From Rhizobium sp. Root1212 (lineage in GTDB: Bacteria; Pseudomonadota; Alphaproteobacteria; Rhizobiales; Rhizobiaceae): a DNA stretch of 64,000 bases. The stretch spans positions 1 to 64,000 of the forward strand of contig NZ_LMDA01000007.1 of the NCBI RefSeq assembly GCF_001424985.1, in the 5' to 3' direction. The notes below the pieces were generated by a model. The model worked only from the letters and a program-made list of their open reading frames with translations. It was not told the origin of the DNA and searched no databases. Shown here in pieces: positions 53,467-62,255 of this stretch. A program made the translations under genes and the position numbers. Numbering within the stretch: the stretch's first letter is position 1; each line of letters starts with the position of its first letter.

Positions 53467-55870
53467 CACTTGCCTCCGGTATCGTCCAACCGCAGAAGTG
53501 CGGAAGCCAGGCGGCCGGCTCCTCGCCATACGTCTCTCGCAAATTCTCGCACTCGCGAACCGTTTCCGGACGCCCGGACAGCACCTTCACCAGGTCGGGC
53601 ATGGCGGAGAGGTCGAGGCGGGCGATGATCGAGTCCTGCGCATGCTTGACCAGGAAGGTACGGCTTGCCTTGTCTGCCTGCTTGATGAACCGGAACTCTT
53701 TCTCCGACAGTCCGAAGGCTTTGCGGTAACTCTCCTCATCTGCCGATGCGTTTGGGAAGAAGATGTTCGTCATCGTCTGCTCGATGATGGTGTTGCGCAG
53801 ATCGGAGCGCACGACGTCGGAGGCGGACTGGGTTCCGAAGCCGACGATGCCGTTCATCTTTCGAATGGTTTTTAGCCAGTCCTTGATGAAACCGGAAAAC
53901 ACCTCGTCGTCGAGCAGGCGCCAGCCTTCGTCGAGGAAGATCATCGACGGCCGGCCATCAAGGATATCCTGGATGCGGTGGAACATGTAAAGGAGTGCGG
54001 CCGAGCGGGTGCGCTTGTCGGACAGGATTTCTGTCATGTCGAAGCCGATCACCGAGCCTGAGAAATCGAGCTTGTCCTCGGCATTGTTGAAGAGCCAGCC
54101 CTTATCGCCGGTCGTCCATTCCTTCAGCCGGTCCGCAAGATCGCCAATACCGGATCGCATCCGGCCCTTCAGCGCCTCCGCTAGCATGTCGAGCCGGCGC
54201 TGCGGTCTATCGAAATCGGTATAGATGCTATCGACCGCGTCGGAGATCACCGCCATCTCCTCGGCGTGAAGCACCCGGTCCGCCGGCGTGACCAGATAGG
54301 AAATCAGCGTCTTGCCGAAACTGCGATTGGCCGGCGTATCGTCAAGCTGCAGGGGGGCAAACCCGGTCGGCTCGCCGGGAGACATTCGCTCGTAGCGTCC
54401 GCCCATGGCGCGCACAAAGATTTCGCCCCCACGGTCCTTGTCGATGAACACACAGCGCGGCCGCGGCTCAACGCGCATTCCTTGGGCAAGGAGGAACGAC
54501 AGTGCTACCGTTTTACCTGAGCCAGTCGGCCCAATGACCGTGAAATTGCCGACATCGTCTTCGTGGAAATTGAAGAAATAGGCGGTCTGGCTTGTCGTCT
54601 CGAGCAGCGAAACGGGTTTGCCCCAATGCACCTTGTGTGTCTGGCCGGATGGGAAATTGTGTGCGGAAAACAGTCCGGCAAAGTTGACCGACGAGATCAA
54701 CCCTTGTCGGGCGACATAGGCAAAGTTAGCTGGCAGCTGTGCCCACCAGGCTGCTTCCTGATTGAGATCTTCACGTAAAGCGACGACGCCCATGCGGGCA
54801 AGTTCAGCCGTGACGTCGGCAACCGCTCGGTTGAGACCGGCAGGCTCGCGGGCCAGGACCGCGACGGTCATATGATGTTTGCCGAAAACGACCTCGCCGG
54901 AGGCAAGACGATCGCGGGCGGTCTCGACATCGTCCTCAACGGCCGTGCCGCCGTCGTCGGAATTGGAAATCTGCCGGCTGATGGTCGCAATGGCTTCAGT
55001 AACGGACGTTCGGTCTTCCGGGGCGAAGGAATGGGTGACGATGAACTCGTAGGGGAGACGCAGCAGCCCGTCGAGCTGGCCCGGCGTCGTCATCGGCGGA
55101 TATTCCTTGATCGACACCATTGCCGCGACTTTGGAAGTGGCGCCGTCGTCTGACCAGATTTCGGTCGCCTTGCGACCAAACAGAATGCGACCGGTTCCGA
55201 CATAGTCGGCAAGCGACATGCGGGGCAGGGGCATCGACCGCTCGTCGCCGGCGGCAAGGATTTTTGCAAAAAACTCTGCCGGTTCCGAGAAGATGCCGCC
55301 CTCTCGGGTCACACAGGACAGAAGCTCCGGACGATAAGTGCGGAAATCGCCGACGATCCCCGAAACCATATCCTTCAAATCGCGTAGCGCTTCCCCTTTG
55401 GCCTCAATCTCATTGTCCGCCATGCGGAAGACGTCGAACATGCGGTCGACTTTGCCGGCACGGCCGGTCATTGGCCGTCGAATGACGGTCAGATAAAGCT
55501 CGTTGACGAACATGGTGCGGTGGTTGAGCCCCTCCATGTAGCGAGCGTTCAGCTCGTCGGCGAACGGATTGTCGAACTCCCCGTCGATTGCAGGGATAAT
55601 TTGGCGGCGGATAATTGTTGCATAGAGGGCAAAGCGGGAGGATCCGAGCGACCGGACCGTCATGTTGCGGTTGGCAAGACGCGCATTGATCTCTGCCTGG
55701 TCCATTGTCTGGTAAGGAAGCCCTGAAAGCTTGATGACCTGAAGAAGCATGCCGGTCTTGGTGACGATGGTCTCTTCATCGACATGGCGCAGATAGGGAA
55801 CATGGGTGCCGATGCCAATTTCGCGAGCGCGTTCGCGCCCGAACTTCAAATCGTGATTGACAACGTTCAT
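53459..55870 (-). CDS. virB4: VirB4 secretion ATPase
   Basis: An 803-aa ATPase. Its C-terminal half has Walker A GPTGSGKTV (about 445-453), FIDKDRGGEIF and MIFLDEGWRLL (Walker B). The N-terminal half (HVPYLRHVDEETIVTKTGMLLQVI) is the usual VirB4 start. It energises pilus assembly and transfer. It overlaps virB3 by ATGA and the SLT fusion by 8 bp. Confidence 0.95.
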   Translation of the reverse strand: MNVVNHDLKFGRERAREIGIGTHVPYLRHVDEETIVTKTGMLLQVIKLSGLPYQTMDQAEINARLANRNMTVRSLGSSRFALYATIIRRQIIPAIDGEFDNPFADELNARYMEGLNHRTMFVNELYLTVIRRPMTGRAGKVDRMFDVFRMADNEIEAKGEALRDLKDMVSGIVGDFRTYRPELLSCVTREGGIFSEPAEFFAKILAAGDERSMPLPRMSLADYVGTGRILFGRKATEIWSDDGATSKVAAMVSIKEYPPMTTPGQLDGLLRLPYEFIVTHSFAPEDRTSVTEAIATISRQISNSDDGGTAVEDDVETARDRLASGEVVFGKHHMTVAVLAREPAGLNRAVADVTAELARMGVVALREDLNQEAAWWAQLPANFAYVARQGLISSVNFAGLFSAHNFPSGQTHKVHWGKPVSLLETTSQTAYFFNFHEDDVGNFTVIGPTGSGKTVALSFLLAQGMRVEPRPRCVFIDKDRGGEIFVRAMGGRYERMSPGEPTGFAPLQLDDTPANRSFGKTLISYLVTPADRVLHAEEMAVISDAVDSIYTDFDRPQRRLDMLAEALKGRMRSGIGDLADRLKEWTTGDKGWLFNNAEDKLDFSGSVIGFDMTEILSDKRTRSAALLYMFHRIQDILDGRPSMIFLDEGWRLLDDEVFSGFIKDWLKTIRKMNGIVGFGTQSASDVVRSDLRNTIIEQTMTNIFFPNASADEESYRKAFGLSEKEFRFIKQADKASRTFLVKHAQDSIIARLDLSAMPDLVKVLSGRPETVRECENLRETYGEEPAAWLPHFCGWTIPEASDA

Positions 55871-56157
55871 GGGCTATAGCTCCCGCCTCTCCAAAACCGC
55901 CTGTTGCGGATCGCCCTGCGCATCGACAAGAAAACCTGGACCACGCGAACGATGTGGACGTCGCGCTGGCAAAGGTAGAGACCGATGAAATGAATGGGCA
56001 GGACAATGAGCGGCGCCAGGAAGCTTGAGGTTGCAATGAAGAGGACGATCCCGAACAGTCCGTTGACGACGAAGACGATGATGTCGACACCAAAATACAT
56101 TGGCGGCCGGGTCAACGGCAGGATCAGCGGTTCCACATCGGGAGCGTCCTCGCGCAT
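55867..56157 (-). CDS. virB3: VirB3 inner-membrane protein
   Basis: A 96-aa protein. LTRPPMYFGVDIIVFVVNGLFGIVLFIATSSFLAPLIVLPIHFIGLYLCQRDVHIVR has the two hydrophobic segments of VirB3/TrbD. It overlaps virB4 by ATGA and begins 1 bp after virB2 ends. Confidence 0.88.
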   Translation of the reverse strand: MREDAPDVEPLILPLTRPPMYFGVDIIVFVVNGLFGIVLFIATSSFLAPLIVLPIHFIGLYLCQRDVHIVRVVQVFLSMRRAIRNRRFWRGGSYSP

Positions 56158-56158
56158 G

Positions 56159-56482
56159 TTAAATGCCCGCCGACGACTTCATGGCATCGACGAGCTGGGC
56201 CGCGCCGAAGATGATCGCGATACCGATGACGATGGAGATCGCTCCCTGCCAGGCCATCCGACCGGTCAAAAAGAGGAAGCCGAGAAAGCAAACGGCGATA
56301 ATCGCCAAAGATCGCGCGACATTGCCCTGAAGTACGCCGACGAACCATTCGAGGATACCTTCGACGGGAGCGGCGGACTGCGCATAGGCGAGGTCCGGCG
56401 CGAGTGCCAGCCCGGCTGTGAGAAGGGTAAGGCATACCGTCGCCTTCAAAGGGGAACGTGGTGCGATCGAACATATGGTCAT
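56159..56482 (-). CDS. virB2: VirB2 major pilin
   Basis: A 107-aa prepilin. A long signal peptide ends near DLAYAQ, and the mature part has two hydrophobic segments (GILEWFVGVLQGNVARSLAIIAVCFLGFLFL and AISIVIGIAIIFGAAQLVDA) with a polar loop, as in VirB2/TraA pilins. ATG 56482 follows AGAGGA. Confidence 0.88.
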   Translation of the reverse strand: MTICSIAPRSPLKATVCLTLLTAGLALAPDLAYAQSAAPVEGILEWFVGVLQGNVARSLAIIAVCFLGFLFLTGRMAWQGAISIVIGIAIIFGAAQLVDAMKSSAGI

Positions 56483-56528
56483 GCGAAAGTCCTCTGGATG
56501 TTGAAGGGAATGTTTGGGAACGGTCGAT

Positions 56529-57086
56529 CTATTCGCCGTTCCAGACGTGTTCATCGCGCCAAGGCGAAGGTGCCGATGCGACCATCTGTTTTTGAGTTGA
56601 GTGGCCGCCGCCGCGTCGCTCTTCGGCAGCCAATGCCTTGGCATTGAGTGTCCAACGGTTCATCACCTTGACGACGTATTGAGCGGTTTCGTTGAACTCG
56701 GGAATGCCGCCCTTTTGGTAGACCCGCTCCGGACCGGCGTTGTAGGCGGCGAGCATCAGCAGCGGATCGTCGAACTCGCCATAAAGTTTCTTCAGGTAAC
56801 GGACGCCGGCGCGAATGTTTGCCTCTGCGTCGCAGCGGTCCGTAACGCCGTAGTCAGAGGCCGTTTCTGGCATCAGCTGCATGATACCGACGGCGCCGGC
56901 GTCGGAGACCTGATGCTGTCCACCTGCGCTTTCGACGTCAACCACAGCGAGTGCGAGAGCCGGATCCAGCTGCTCTTCCATAGCTATCGCTTTGACCATC
57001 GCAAGCGTACTCGCCGGATCGACTGGCTCGCAGGCGTTGGCCGGATAGGACGCTGAAAAGAGGAGAAGGAGCGCGATCTTTTTCAT
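56529..57086 (-). CDS. virB1: VirB1 lytic transglycosylase
   Basis: A 185-aa exported muramidase. The SLT core reads LALAVVDVESAGG (catalytic E52), AVGIMQLMPETA, IRAGVRYLKKLYG and LLMLAAYNAGP. It opens peptidoglycan for the channel. ATG 57086 gives a normal signal peptide (IALLLLFSASYPANA). It is the first gene of the minus-strand virB operon, with an AT-rich operator 29 bp upstream. Confidence 0.9.
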   Translation of the reverse strand: MKKIALLLLFSASYPANACEPVDPASTLAMVKAIAMEEQLDPALALAVVDVESAGGQHQVSDAGAVGIMQLMPETASDYGVTDRCDAEANIRAGVRYLKKLYGEFDDPLLMLAAYNAGPERVYQKGGIPEFNETAQYVVKVMNRWTLNAKALAAEERRGGGHSTQKQMVASAPSPWRDEHVWNGE

Positions 57087-57114
57087 TGAAAGGTTCCGGT
57101 TGCGGCGTCTCATA

Positions 57115-57130
57115 ATTAAATATAATTAAT
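57115..57130. promoter_or_regulatory. AT-rich near-palindromic operator, copy 7 (virB promoter)
   Basis: ATTAAATATAATTAAT, the exact reverse complement of the copy at 13107-13122. It is between virB1 and the divergent gene at 57174 and could control both. TATAAT inside it may be a -10 box. Confidence 0.65.
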
Positions 57131-57173
57131 TCGCCAGGGATCCCCGTGTCAATTCCAAAACGGAGAAATTTCC

Positions 57174-57791
57174 ATGTATCGACAACTCAGGGTCTGCGGC
57201 CTGACGATTTTACCGATGTTGCCGAGCGCGTCTTTCGCGATCGAAATGGGCGAACATCCCTATGAGGAGCCGATGCCATCGTATCTGCGCGAGTTCGCCA
57301 AGGAGGGTGGAAAAGTCTTCGTCCTCGAACGATTTGATGCCGAGGGCAGACTGGTCGATCGCTCCATAGATCGGGTCAGCGGCGAAATCACAATCACCGG
57401 GGCAGTGGAGCGAAGAATTGCCGAGCACGACATTCAGCTACGAGGCTTGAACGGCTGCCCAACGAAGACGGTGACCTACAACCGGGTGCAGACATGGACG
57501 TGTATAGACGCCGTTCGTGACTATGCCGGAGCGATTTACAACAGGCGGGCGCACGTCATCCTCTGCAAGACCCTGATGCTCTCGACCGCGCAAGGCCAGA
57601 CTATACCAGCGTCCTGCTTCGCCCTCGTTGGTGGCGACGGCGAGCCCTACCGCACTGTCAATGACGATGACAGCATGGTGTTTCTCGGTCTCGCAGAGAT
57701 CGGAAAGACGCCGGCCGGTCGACTACGGCGTCCCGATCTTGAACACGCGCAATCGCTTTCAAAAAAGATGGAGTTTCAAAATGCGGATTGA
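57174..57791 (+). CDS. Exported hypothetical protein divergent from virB1
   Basis: A 205-aa protein with a signal-like start (TILPMLPSASFA). The mature part has several cysteines (GLNGCPT, WTCIDAVRD, VILCKTLML, ASCFALVGGDGE) and a beta-rich look. I do not recognise the family. It overlaps the next gene by 11 bases and shares its promoter region with virB1, so it may be a transfer accessory. Confidence 0.6.
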   Translation: MYRQLRVCGLTILPMLPSASFAIEMGEHPYEEPMPSYLREFAKEGGKVFVLERFDAEGRLVDRSIDRVSGEITITGAVERRIAEHDIQLRGLNGCPTKTVTYNRVQTWTCIDAVRDYAGAIYNRRAHVILCKTLMLSTAQGQTIPASCFALVGGDGEPYRTVNDDDSMVFLGLAEIGKTPAGRLRRPDLEHAQSLSKKMEFQNAD

Positions 57792-58290
57792 GCTAACGCT
57801 GCTTTTTGCACTTATCGTCGGGTCAGAGGCCAGTGCCGAAGCCAAGACCATCCCGTTTTCCTCGGATGTCACATTCGAGACCGGAGATACCTGGAGGCAC
57901 GAAGGCAGGAGATACAGGCTGTTCGGCGTTCAATCCTGCATCCGGGGCACAAGCTATCGCGCACCTGACGGGCAGGAAGGTGATTGCGGAATGCGCTCAC
58001 TCGCGTCTTTGGCGGCTCTGTTTTCAACTGGCACAGTCGGATGCCAGCCGATCGGGAAAGCAAAGGACGGAGCAAGCTTTGTCATCTGTGCGGTAAAGAT
58101 CGGTGACAGCACAGTCGATGTCGGTACAGCGATTATATCAGCAGGCATTGCCTTTGCGGCAACGTTGCCTTCGGGATCACCGGTATCGACCGCCTACGCA
58201 GTGGCGGAACTGGCGGCGCAGGACAACCAAAATGGCTTGTGGGCGGGTTCATTTGAACATCCTGCAACGCGGCTTTCAGCGGGGCGATGA
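57781..58290 (+). CDS. Exported thermonuclease (SNase)-like protein
   Basis: A 169-aa protein with a signal peptide (LTLLFALIVGSEASAE). IPFSSDVTFETGDTWRHEGRRYRLFGVQSC, DCGMRSLASL, GTAIISAGIAFAA, AVAELAAQDNQNGLWAG follow the SNase fold order. The Arg and Glu active-site residues are not evident, and a disulfide pattern (SCIRGTS, GDCG, VGCQP, FVICAV) is present, so activity is doubtful. It overlaps the gene before it, so both are co-expressed. The end overlaps a minus-strand XRE gene by 15 bp. Confidence 0.6.
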   Translation: MRIELTLLFALIVGSEASAEAKTIPFSSDVTFETGDTWRHEGRRYRLFGVQSCIRGTSYRAPDGQEGDCGMRSLASLAALFSTGTVGCQPIGKAKDGASFVICAVKIGDSTVDVGTAIISAGIAFAATLPSGSPVSTAYAVAELAAQDNQNGLWAGSFEHPATRLSAGR

Positions 58291-58497
58291 AAACAAATCG
58301 CCGATGTCGACATCGAGATTTTGTGCAATTGCTCCAAAGTCCATGATCGTCAGATATTCCCAGGCGCCCGTCTGAAGAAGTTCCAGCCGGTCTTCGGTGA
58401 TGCCGGCTCTTTGCGCAAATACTTGGGGCTCTATTCCGCTACGCTCAAATTCCTCCGCCAGAATTTGCATTAGCTCGGGAAAGCTTTCAATGGCCAT
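58276..58497 (-). CDS. Small XRE-like DNA-binding protein
   Basis: A 73-aa protein with one helix-turn-helix: FPELMQILAEEFERSGIEPQVFAQRAGITEDRLELLQTGAWEYLTIMDFGAIAQNLDVDIGDLF. It is shorter than the XRE regulator at 12831. It is convergent with the SNase-like gene and could be a second regulator of the transfer genes. GGATGA precedes the ATG at long spacing. Confidence 0.65.
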   Translation of the reverse strand: MAIESFPELMQILAEEFERSGIEPQVFAQRAGITEDRLELLQTGAWEYLTIMDFGAIAQNLDVDIGDLFSSPR

Positions 58498-58693
58498 TTG
58501 CGGTCATCCTTTTTCACAGTCTGTGCATGGTGAGCGACAAGAGTAAGGGGGATACTTCAGGGATCGCGATAGTGCTGCGCCAAGGCGCGCCGATAGGGTC
58601 CCGATTATTAGTCGATGGCTCGGCAGCAGAAATTGGGGTAACCAATTTGCGGACAAGCAGAGACTCATATTTAAATGATCTGTTGCGTCGCTG

Positions 58694-58709
58694 ATTAAAT
58701 ATAATAAAT
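58694..58709. promoter_or_regulatory. AT-rich near-palindromic operator, copy 8
   Basis: ATTAAATATAATAAAT differs from copy 7 by one base. It is in the gap between the XRE-like gene (ends upstream on the minus strand) and the DUF6894-like gene. The remainder of the 58498-58850 gap holds no recognisable gene. Confidence 0.5.
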
Positions 58710-58850
58710 CAACAGCTGTCGACTTACCACTTTAGATGAGCAGGTTGTAACAGTCGTGTCTGACTCCCTCGCGAGGCCCTGATCTTCACATTGACAGGTG
58801 CTCTAGCGGTGAAATTGCGCTCGAATTGGCTGATGACGCAATCGAGGCGA

Positions 58851-59150
58851 TTAGTTGAGTATTCCCACCGCCGTGTCACTCATCACAATCATGCTTGCCT
58901 GGGTTTCGAAAACAAAAGCGCTCCGCTCATTATTTCCCTCATCATTATTTGCAAGAGAGGCGACCATTGACGGACCCTGTATGACAACAGTCACGTCCGA
59001 AGACTGCAAATCCGATGCGACTTCACGCTTCACCTGCCAAGCGTATCGGATTGCGTCTTGCATGTTTGCCAACTCAGTCCCTAAACGATCTGTGTCGCGG
59101 GTTGTACCTGCATGGATGTGGAAAAAAAATCTCAACGTATCGAGCCTCAC
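58851..59150 (-). CDS. DUF6894-like small protein
   Basis: A 99-aa protein. TLRFFFHIHAGTTRDTDRLGTELANMQDAIRYAWQVKREVASDL resembles DUF6894, a small rhizobial family without known function. The start is a GTG with no good ribosome site. The last 25 residues (SAFVFETQASMIVMSDTAVGILN) look like the second beta part of the domain. Confidence 0.5.
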   Translation of the reverse strand: MRLDTLRFFFHIHAGTTRDTDRLGTELANMQDAIRYAWQVKREVASDLQSSDVTVVIQGPSMVASLANNDEGNNERSAFVFETQASMIVMSDTAVGILN

Positions 59151-59833
59151 GCTATGAACGACGCGACGTAATTAGCTTTCGGCCGGTTATCCGGAAACCC
59201 CTAGAATTATTGTGGTTTTGACATTTTTTTTAAAAAGCACATAATATCAGTAAGATCGGGAATAGTTTTTTGTGAATTTGCGTTACATCGAAATCTTGAT
59301 CTACGTCATCGCACGGCTCCTGACGCCCGTCGGCGAAGATGGCTGCCGCGTGCAAACGCCAGTTAATCGAGCACTGGTGCGACTTCCGTGCTGAATTCCG
59401 GCATGACCGTAGGTTGTCCCAAGGGATGGAGCTTTGCCTTCACAGAACGACAATCTGGGGGGAAGGAATGGAATTAGGAAAGTGCACGCGCGGGTCTATC
59501 GGAGGCGTTCAAACCGTAAGCTGCCGAGTGTATGTGGCCACGAGAGCGAGGATGCACTGATACGTTCCTCGTTGAATTTGAAAATGGAATCTACCGTTTT
59601 CCGTGCTGCCGATATCTTCATCGCCGCCGTCCACCGTCGGGACATGGTCAATGTCGACTGGGCGAACGCGCTGTGAGCCGCTCCCAAACCGGCGGCGAAA
59701 AACGGGTACGTACCTCACGATGTCGAACGCGCTTTTGCCTTGTGCCACTGAGACTTTTGTCTGAGTATGGTCATGCCGGACGTCGCGAGGAGGCGGCTTT
59801 ACGGCAAAGTGTCAATTCCTTGGGAGGAAAATG
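59151..59833. other. Gene-free AT-rich region
   Basis: Frames here look random. A T-run then A-run (59221-59236) and several short AT stretches are present. I see nothing that can be named. Confidence 0.3.
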
Positions 59834-60031
59834 ATGCATATTTCCGATACAGCAATACCGCCGAAAGATCTCACAATGCTCCAGACTGTTCTGGATGCTT
59901 GGTGTACTCAGCACAGCATCGCGCGCCGTGATGCGACGGCGGAGGCCAGGATACTGATCAGTGAATATAAGCGCGGAAACCGCTCACAGATCAGGCTTAT
60001 TGACGCCCTTATTAACAATACGCCGCATTAG
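59834..60031 (+). CDS. Small hypothetical protein
   Basis: A 65-aa protein. LTMLQTVLDAWCTQHSIARRDATAEARILISEYKRGNRSQIRLIDALI is helical and resembles small conserved rhizobial proteins of unknown role. GGAGG precedes the start at good spacing for this ATG, and a tandem ATG three bases upstream is also possible. Confidence 0.6.
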   Translation: MHISDTAIPPKDLTMLQTVLDAWCTQHSIARRDATAEARILISEYKRGNRSQIRLIDALINNTPH

Positions 60032-60181
60032 TCGTTCTTAACCCTGTGCTAAGGCCCGGACAGATTGAACTGCCCCCGGGATTTGGGGTTTCAAATTCGG
60101 GGGTCTGCCCGTCGAGATGCACCTATGCTTAGAGCTATGAGAGCTCAGCGGATGGACGGGCATAACGCATTTGTGGATCTT

Positions 60182-60258
60182 TGGTGGGCCCGGCAGGACT
60201 TGAATCTGCAACCAATCGGTTATGAGCCGACGGCTCTAACCAATTGAGCTACAGGCCC
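60182..60258 (-). tRNA. tRNA with CAT anticodon (Ile2 or Met)
   Basis: A 77-nt cloverleaf on the minus strand, with encoded CCA. The acceptor GGGCCTG pairs with CGGGCCC (one T-G), the D stem is GCTC/GAGC, and the anticodon loop is CTCATAA. A CAT anticodon can be elongator Met or lysidine-modified Ile2; I cannot tell which. The T stem has GCAGA against CCTGC, so the conserved G53-C61 pair is A-C. It may be a decaying or variant copy. Confidence 0.85.
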
Positions 60259-60382
60259 GGCAGCCGTCTTCTAAAACATATGCAACACGACAGCAAGGCA
60301 AGTCGAAGGCAACAGTGTGAGGAAGCGCATCGACGTGAGAACGAGGACGACGCCAGTCCGTCGAACTCCAGTCCGGCAGACA

Positions 60383-60420
60383 AAAAAACCTCCGAACGAA
60401 ATACAAATCGGAGGGTTTCT
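60383..60420 (-). terminator. Rho-independent terminator on minus strand
   Basis: On the minus strand AACCCTCCGA, a 12-base loop, then TCGGAGGTT with a TTTTTTT tail form a stem of nine pairs with one unpaired C. It lies about 95 bp after the broken small gene at 60513-60840. Confidence 0.7.
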
Positions 60421-60512
60421 GAGATGTCCACCGGATGCAGCTCAGGTCAGCCGGCCACATCAAAATGGGTCAAACGTCTTAAATTTTGATGACCCTGAAG
60501 TGGGGCGCGGTG

Positions 60513-60840
60513 TCACTGGCCGAGTTCAGCCTCACTCGGTACCTTGATCTCGATGCTGACCTCGGAATCGAGGACGATGTAAAGATCCCTGACCATCCGC
60601 TGCGTGGAGAAGGCCATGATGCCATTCTTCGCGAGGGACCTTCAATGCGCCGGCTGCGACCGTTCGCGGGTAGATGAGCGCGTCACGCCCGATGATGGGT
60701 ACAATACCAATCTGCGCCCGCATTTCGACAATGGTCGCGATTGCCCGATCAAGCAGGCGGCTGACGTCGATACCGGTAAGCTTCTCGGTTTCATTCGCTG
60801 CCCGAACCAGCTCTGAAACAAGCTGCGGTATTCCGTGCAT
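60513..60840 (-). pseudogene. Small rhizobial hypothetical gene with an apparent frameshift
   Basis: The N-terminal frame reads HGIPQLVSELVRAANETEKLTGIDVSRLLDRAIATIVEMRAQIGI and runs to GLLHAAD. From about 60594-60603 a different frame gives MVRDLYIVLDSEVSIEIKVPSEAELGQ, ending at a TGA (60515-60513), which looks like the expected protein end. The first frame instead goes on to a random-looking tail, ending at 60532. One base gained or two lost there explains this. Family role unknown. Confidence 0.55.
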
Positions 60841-61095
60841 TGCACCATCTCCCACGCGCCCGACTCGCGCAAATCTCCACCGGCACAAGCTCAACAAGAT
60901 CAGTCGGTTCAATCTGCGAAAGTCCAGCTTTCCACTTCGCGGTCCTTCAAGGCAGCGCGCCCACATTCTCGATGCTAAAAGGGGTTGGCATCCACTTTCG
61001 CCAACCAATCTCACTTTGGGCCTTTAACCCCGTGCCGGCCAGCAATGGATGATATCTGAAAAAATGACGAGCTTTCGAAGAAAGCCGTCACACCT

Positions 61096-61467
61096 TTATC
61101 CGTTGATCTTGAGGTCTTGGATTTTGCTTTTGGGATGGCCCGATTGCTGAAGAAGGAATACCGCCTCACCGAAAATCTCGCGCCGTCGCCGAATTCTGGC
61201 TTTGACGGCGCGATCATGTTCACCAGGCGTTTTCGTTGCGGGAGGCGTGACCGACCCCTCATTCTCAAGCATGTCGATCAACAAGTTGCGCATGACGCAG
61301 TTTTGTTCCTTCAGATGTCCAAGCTCAATAGCCATTGGCGACATCGACAGCTTACGGGCAATTGCTGCCTCGATCGCCTGCTCGACCAACCGGGTTTTCG
61401 CCGCGAAAAAGCGCCCCACGAAAAACGTGCAAACGATGATAGACATGGCAACGATGACATACAGCAT
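61096..61467 (-). CDS. Membrane-anchored hypothetical protein
   Basis: A 123-aa protein. The N-terminal hydrophobic helix (LYVIVAMSIIVCTFFVGRFF) is followed by a helical, charged region (AIELGHLKEQNCVMRNLLIDMLENEG). I do not recognise the family. It stands alone between a broken small gene and a response regulator gene. Confidence 0.5.
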   Translation of the reverse strand: MLYVIVAMSIIVCTFFVGRFFAAKTRLVEQAIEAAIARKLSMSPMAIELGHLKEQNCVMRNLLIDMLENEGSVTPPATKTPGEHDRAVKARIRRRREIFGEAVFLLQQSGHPKSKIQDLKING

Positions 61468-61577
61468 GGTGGGGCTCCGATCTCTGGACTGAAGTCGTGA
61501 TGATGAAGCGCATTTTCAATGGGACGGCTTTGCCGATCAGTTAGCCCGGTGGCTTCCCGCAATACATCGGTCGTCCG

Positions 61578-61973
61578 TCATCCCCTCTCCTCCATGTCCT
61601 TCTGGAATTCTCCCAGGAGCAGCAGCTCTTCAACGTGCTTCGTTACCAGGGTGGGGTCTGCAGGCTTTCGTATCCATTTGACGTTTTCAAAGACCGAGGC
61701 GGCATCCGATGGCGCCGAACCGGAATAGACGATGAACGGGACGTGCTGGCTGGCCAGGTGCATTGCGACCCTCTCGCTCGACCCTTCCCGCAACCCGATA
61801 TCGAGGATCGCCAAATCTGGCTTGTGTGTAGAAAGCCACGTCAGCGCGCCGGTGTTCGAGAACTGAAGCTCGGTTGAAAACCCCGCTTGGTCGAGGGCAT
61901 GTTCGAGGTCCATCGAAATCAAGGGCTGATCTTCGACAACCAAAATCTGATGGGAATTGTTTAAACGGGACAC
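61578..61973 (-). CDS. Single-domain response regulator
   Basis: A 131-aa receiver. ILVVEDQPL (10-18), phospho-acceptor D58 in LAILDIGL, FIVYSGSAPSD and WIRKPADP are all present; it has no output domain. A GTG at 61973 with AGGTGA upstream is the best start; the longer frame upstream is not conserved. No kinase is adjacent. Confidence 0.8.
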   Translation of the reverse strand: MSRLNNSHQILVVEDQPLISMDLEHALDQAGFSTELQFSNTGALTWLSTHKPDLAILDIGLREGSSERVAMHLASQHVPFIVYSGSAPSDAASVFENVKWIRKPADPTLVTKHVEELLLLGEFQKDMEERG

Positions 61974-62255
61974 GGCTTCACCTGCATTCGATTTTGGAGC
62001 GCGCTTGTCGCCCCAGTGGTCGTCGCCGCATGTTCTTGTGCGAGGCCGACAGCCTGACGATAGGCTTGATCGCCAGCAGTTCAAATTAAGTATTTCAAAG
62101 TGTCACTGCCCCTTCGTCGTATGGAGGATCACGTTTCACGGCTGGTGATGATCTTTGGCTATAGACTGTCAGACCGCTGTGGGTGCCACGGGGAGATCTT
62201 GGAACAAATTCCGGAACGCTTTCGTTTTCAGGTCAGATGGATGATCGGATCTACC

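Noticed and set aside
53192..53875. Plus-strand 227-aa frame in the virB4 region
   Set aside because: It is antisense to VirB4 and the SLT fusion, both with clear motifs.
60065..60247. Open frame with a WARQDLNLQPIGYEPTALTN ending
   Set aside because: This peptide is the translation of a tRNA gene on the opposite strand, a frequent false gene.
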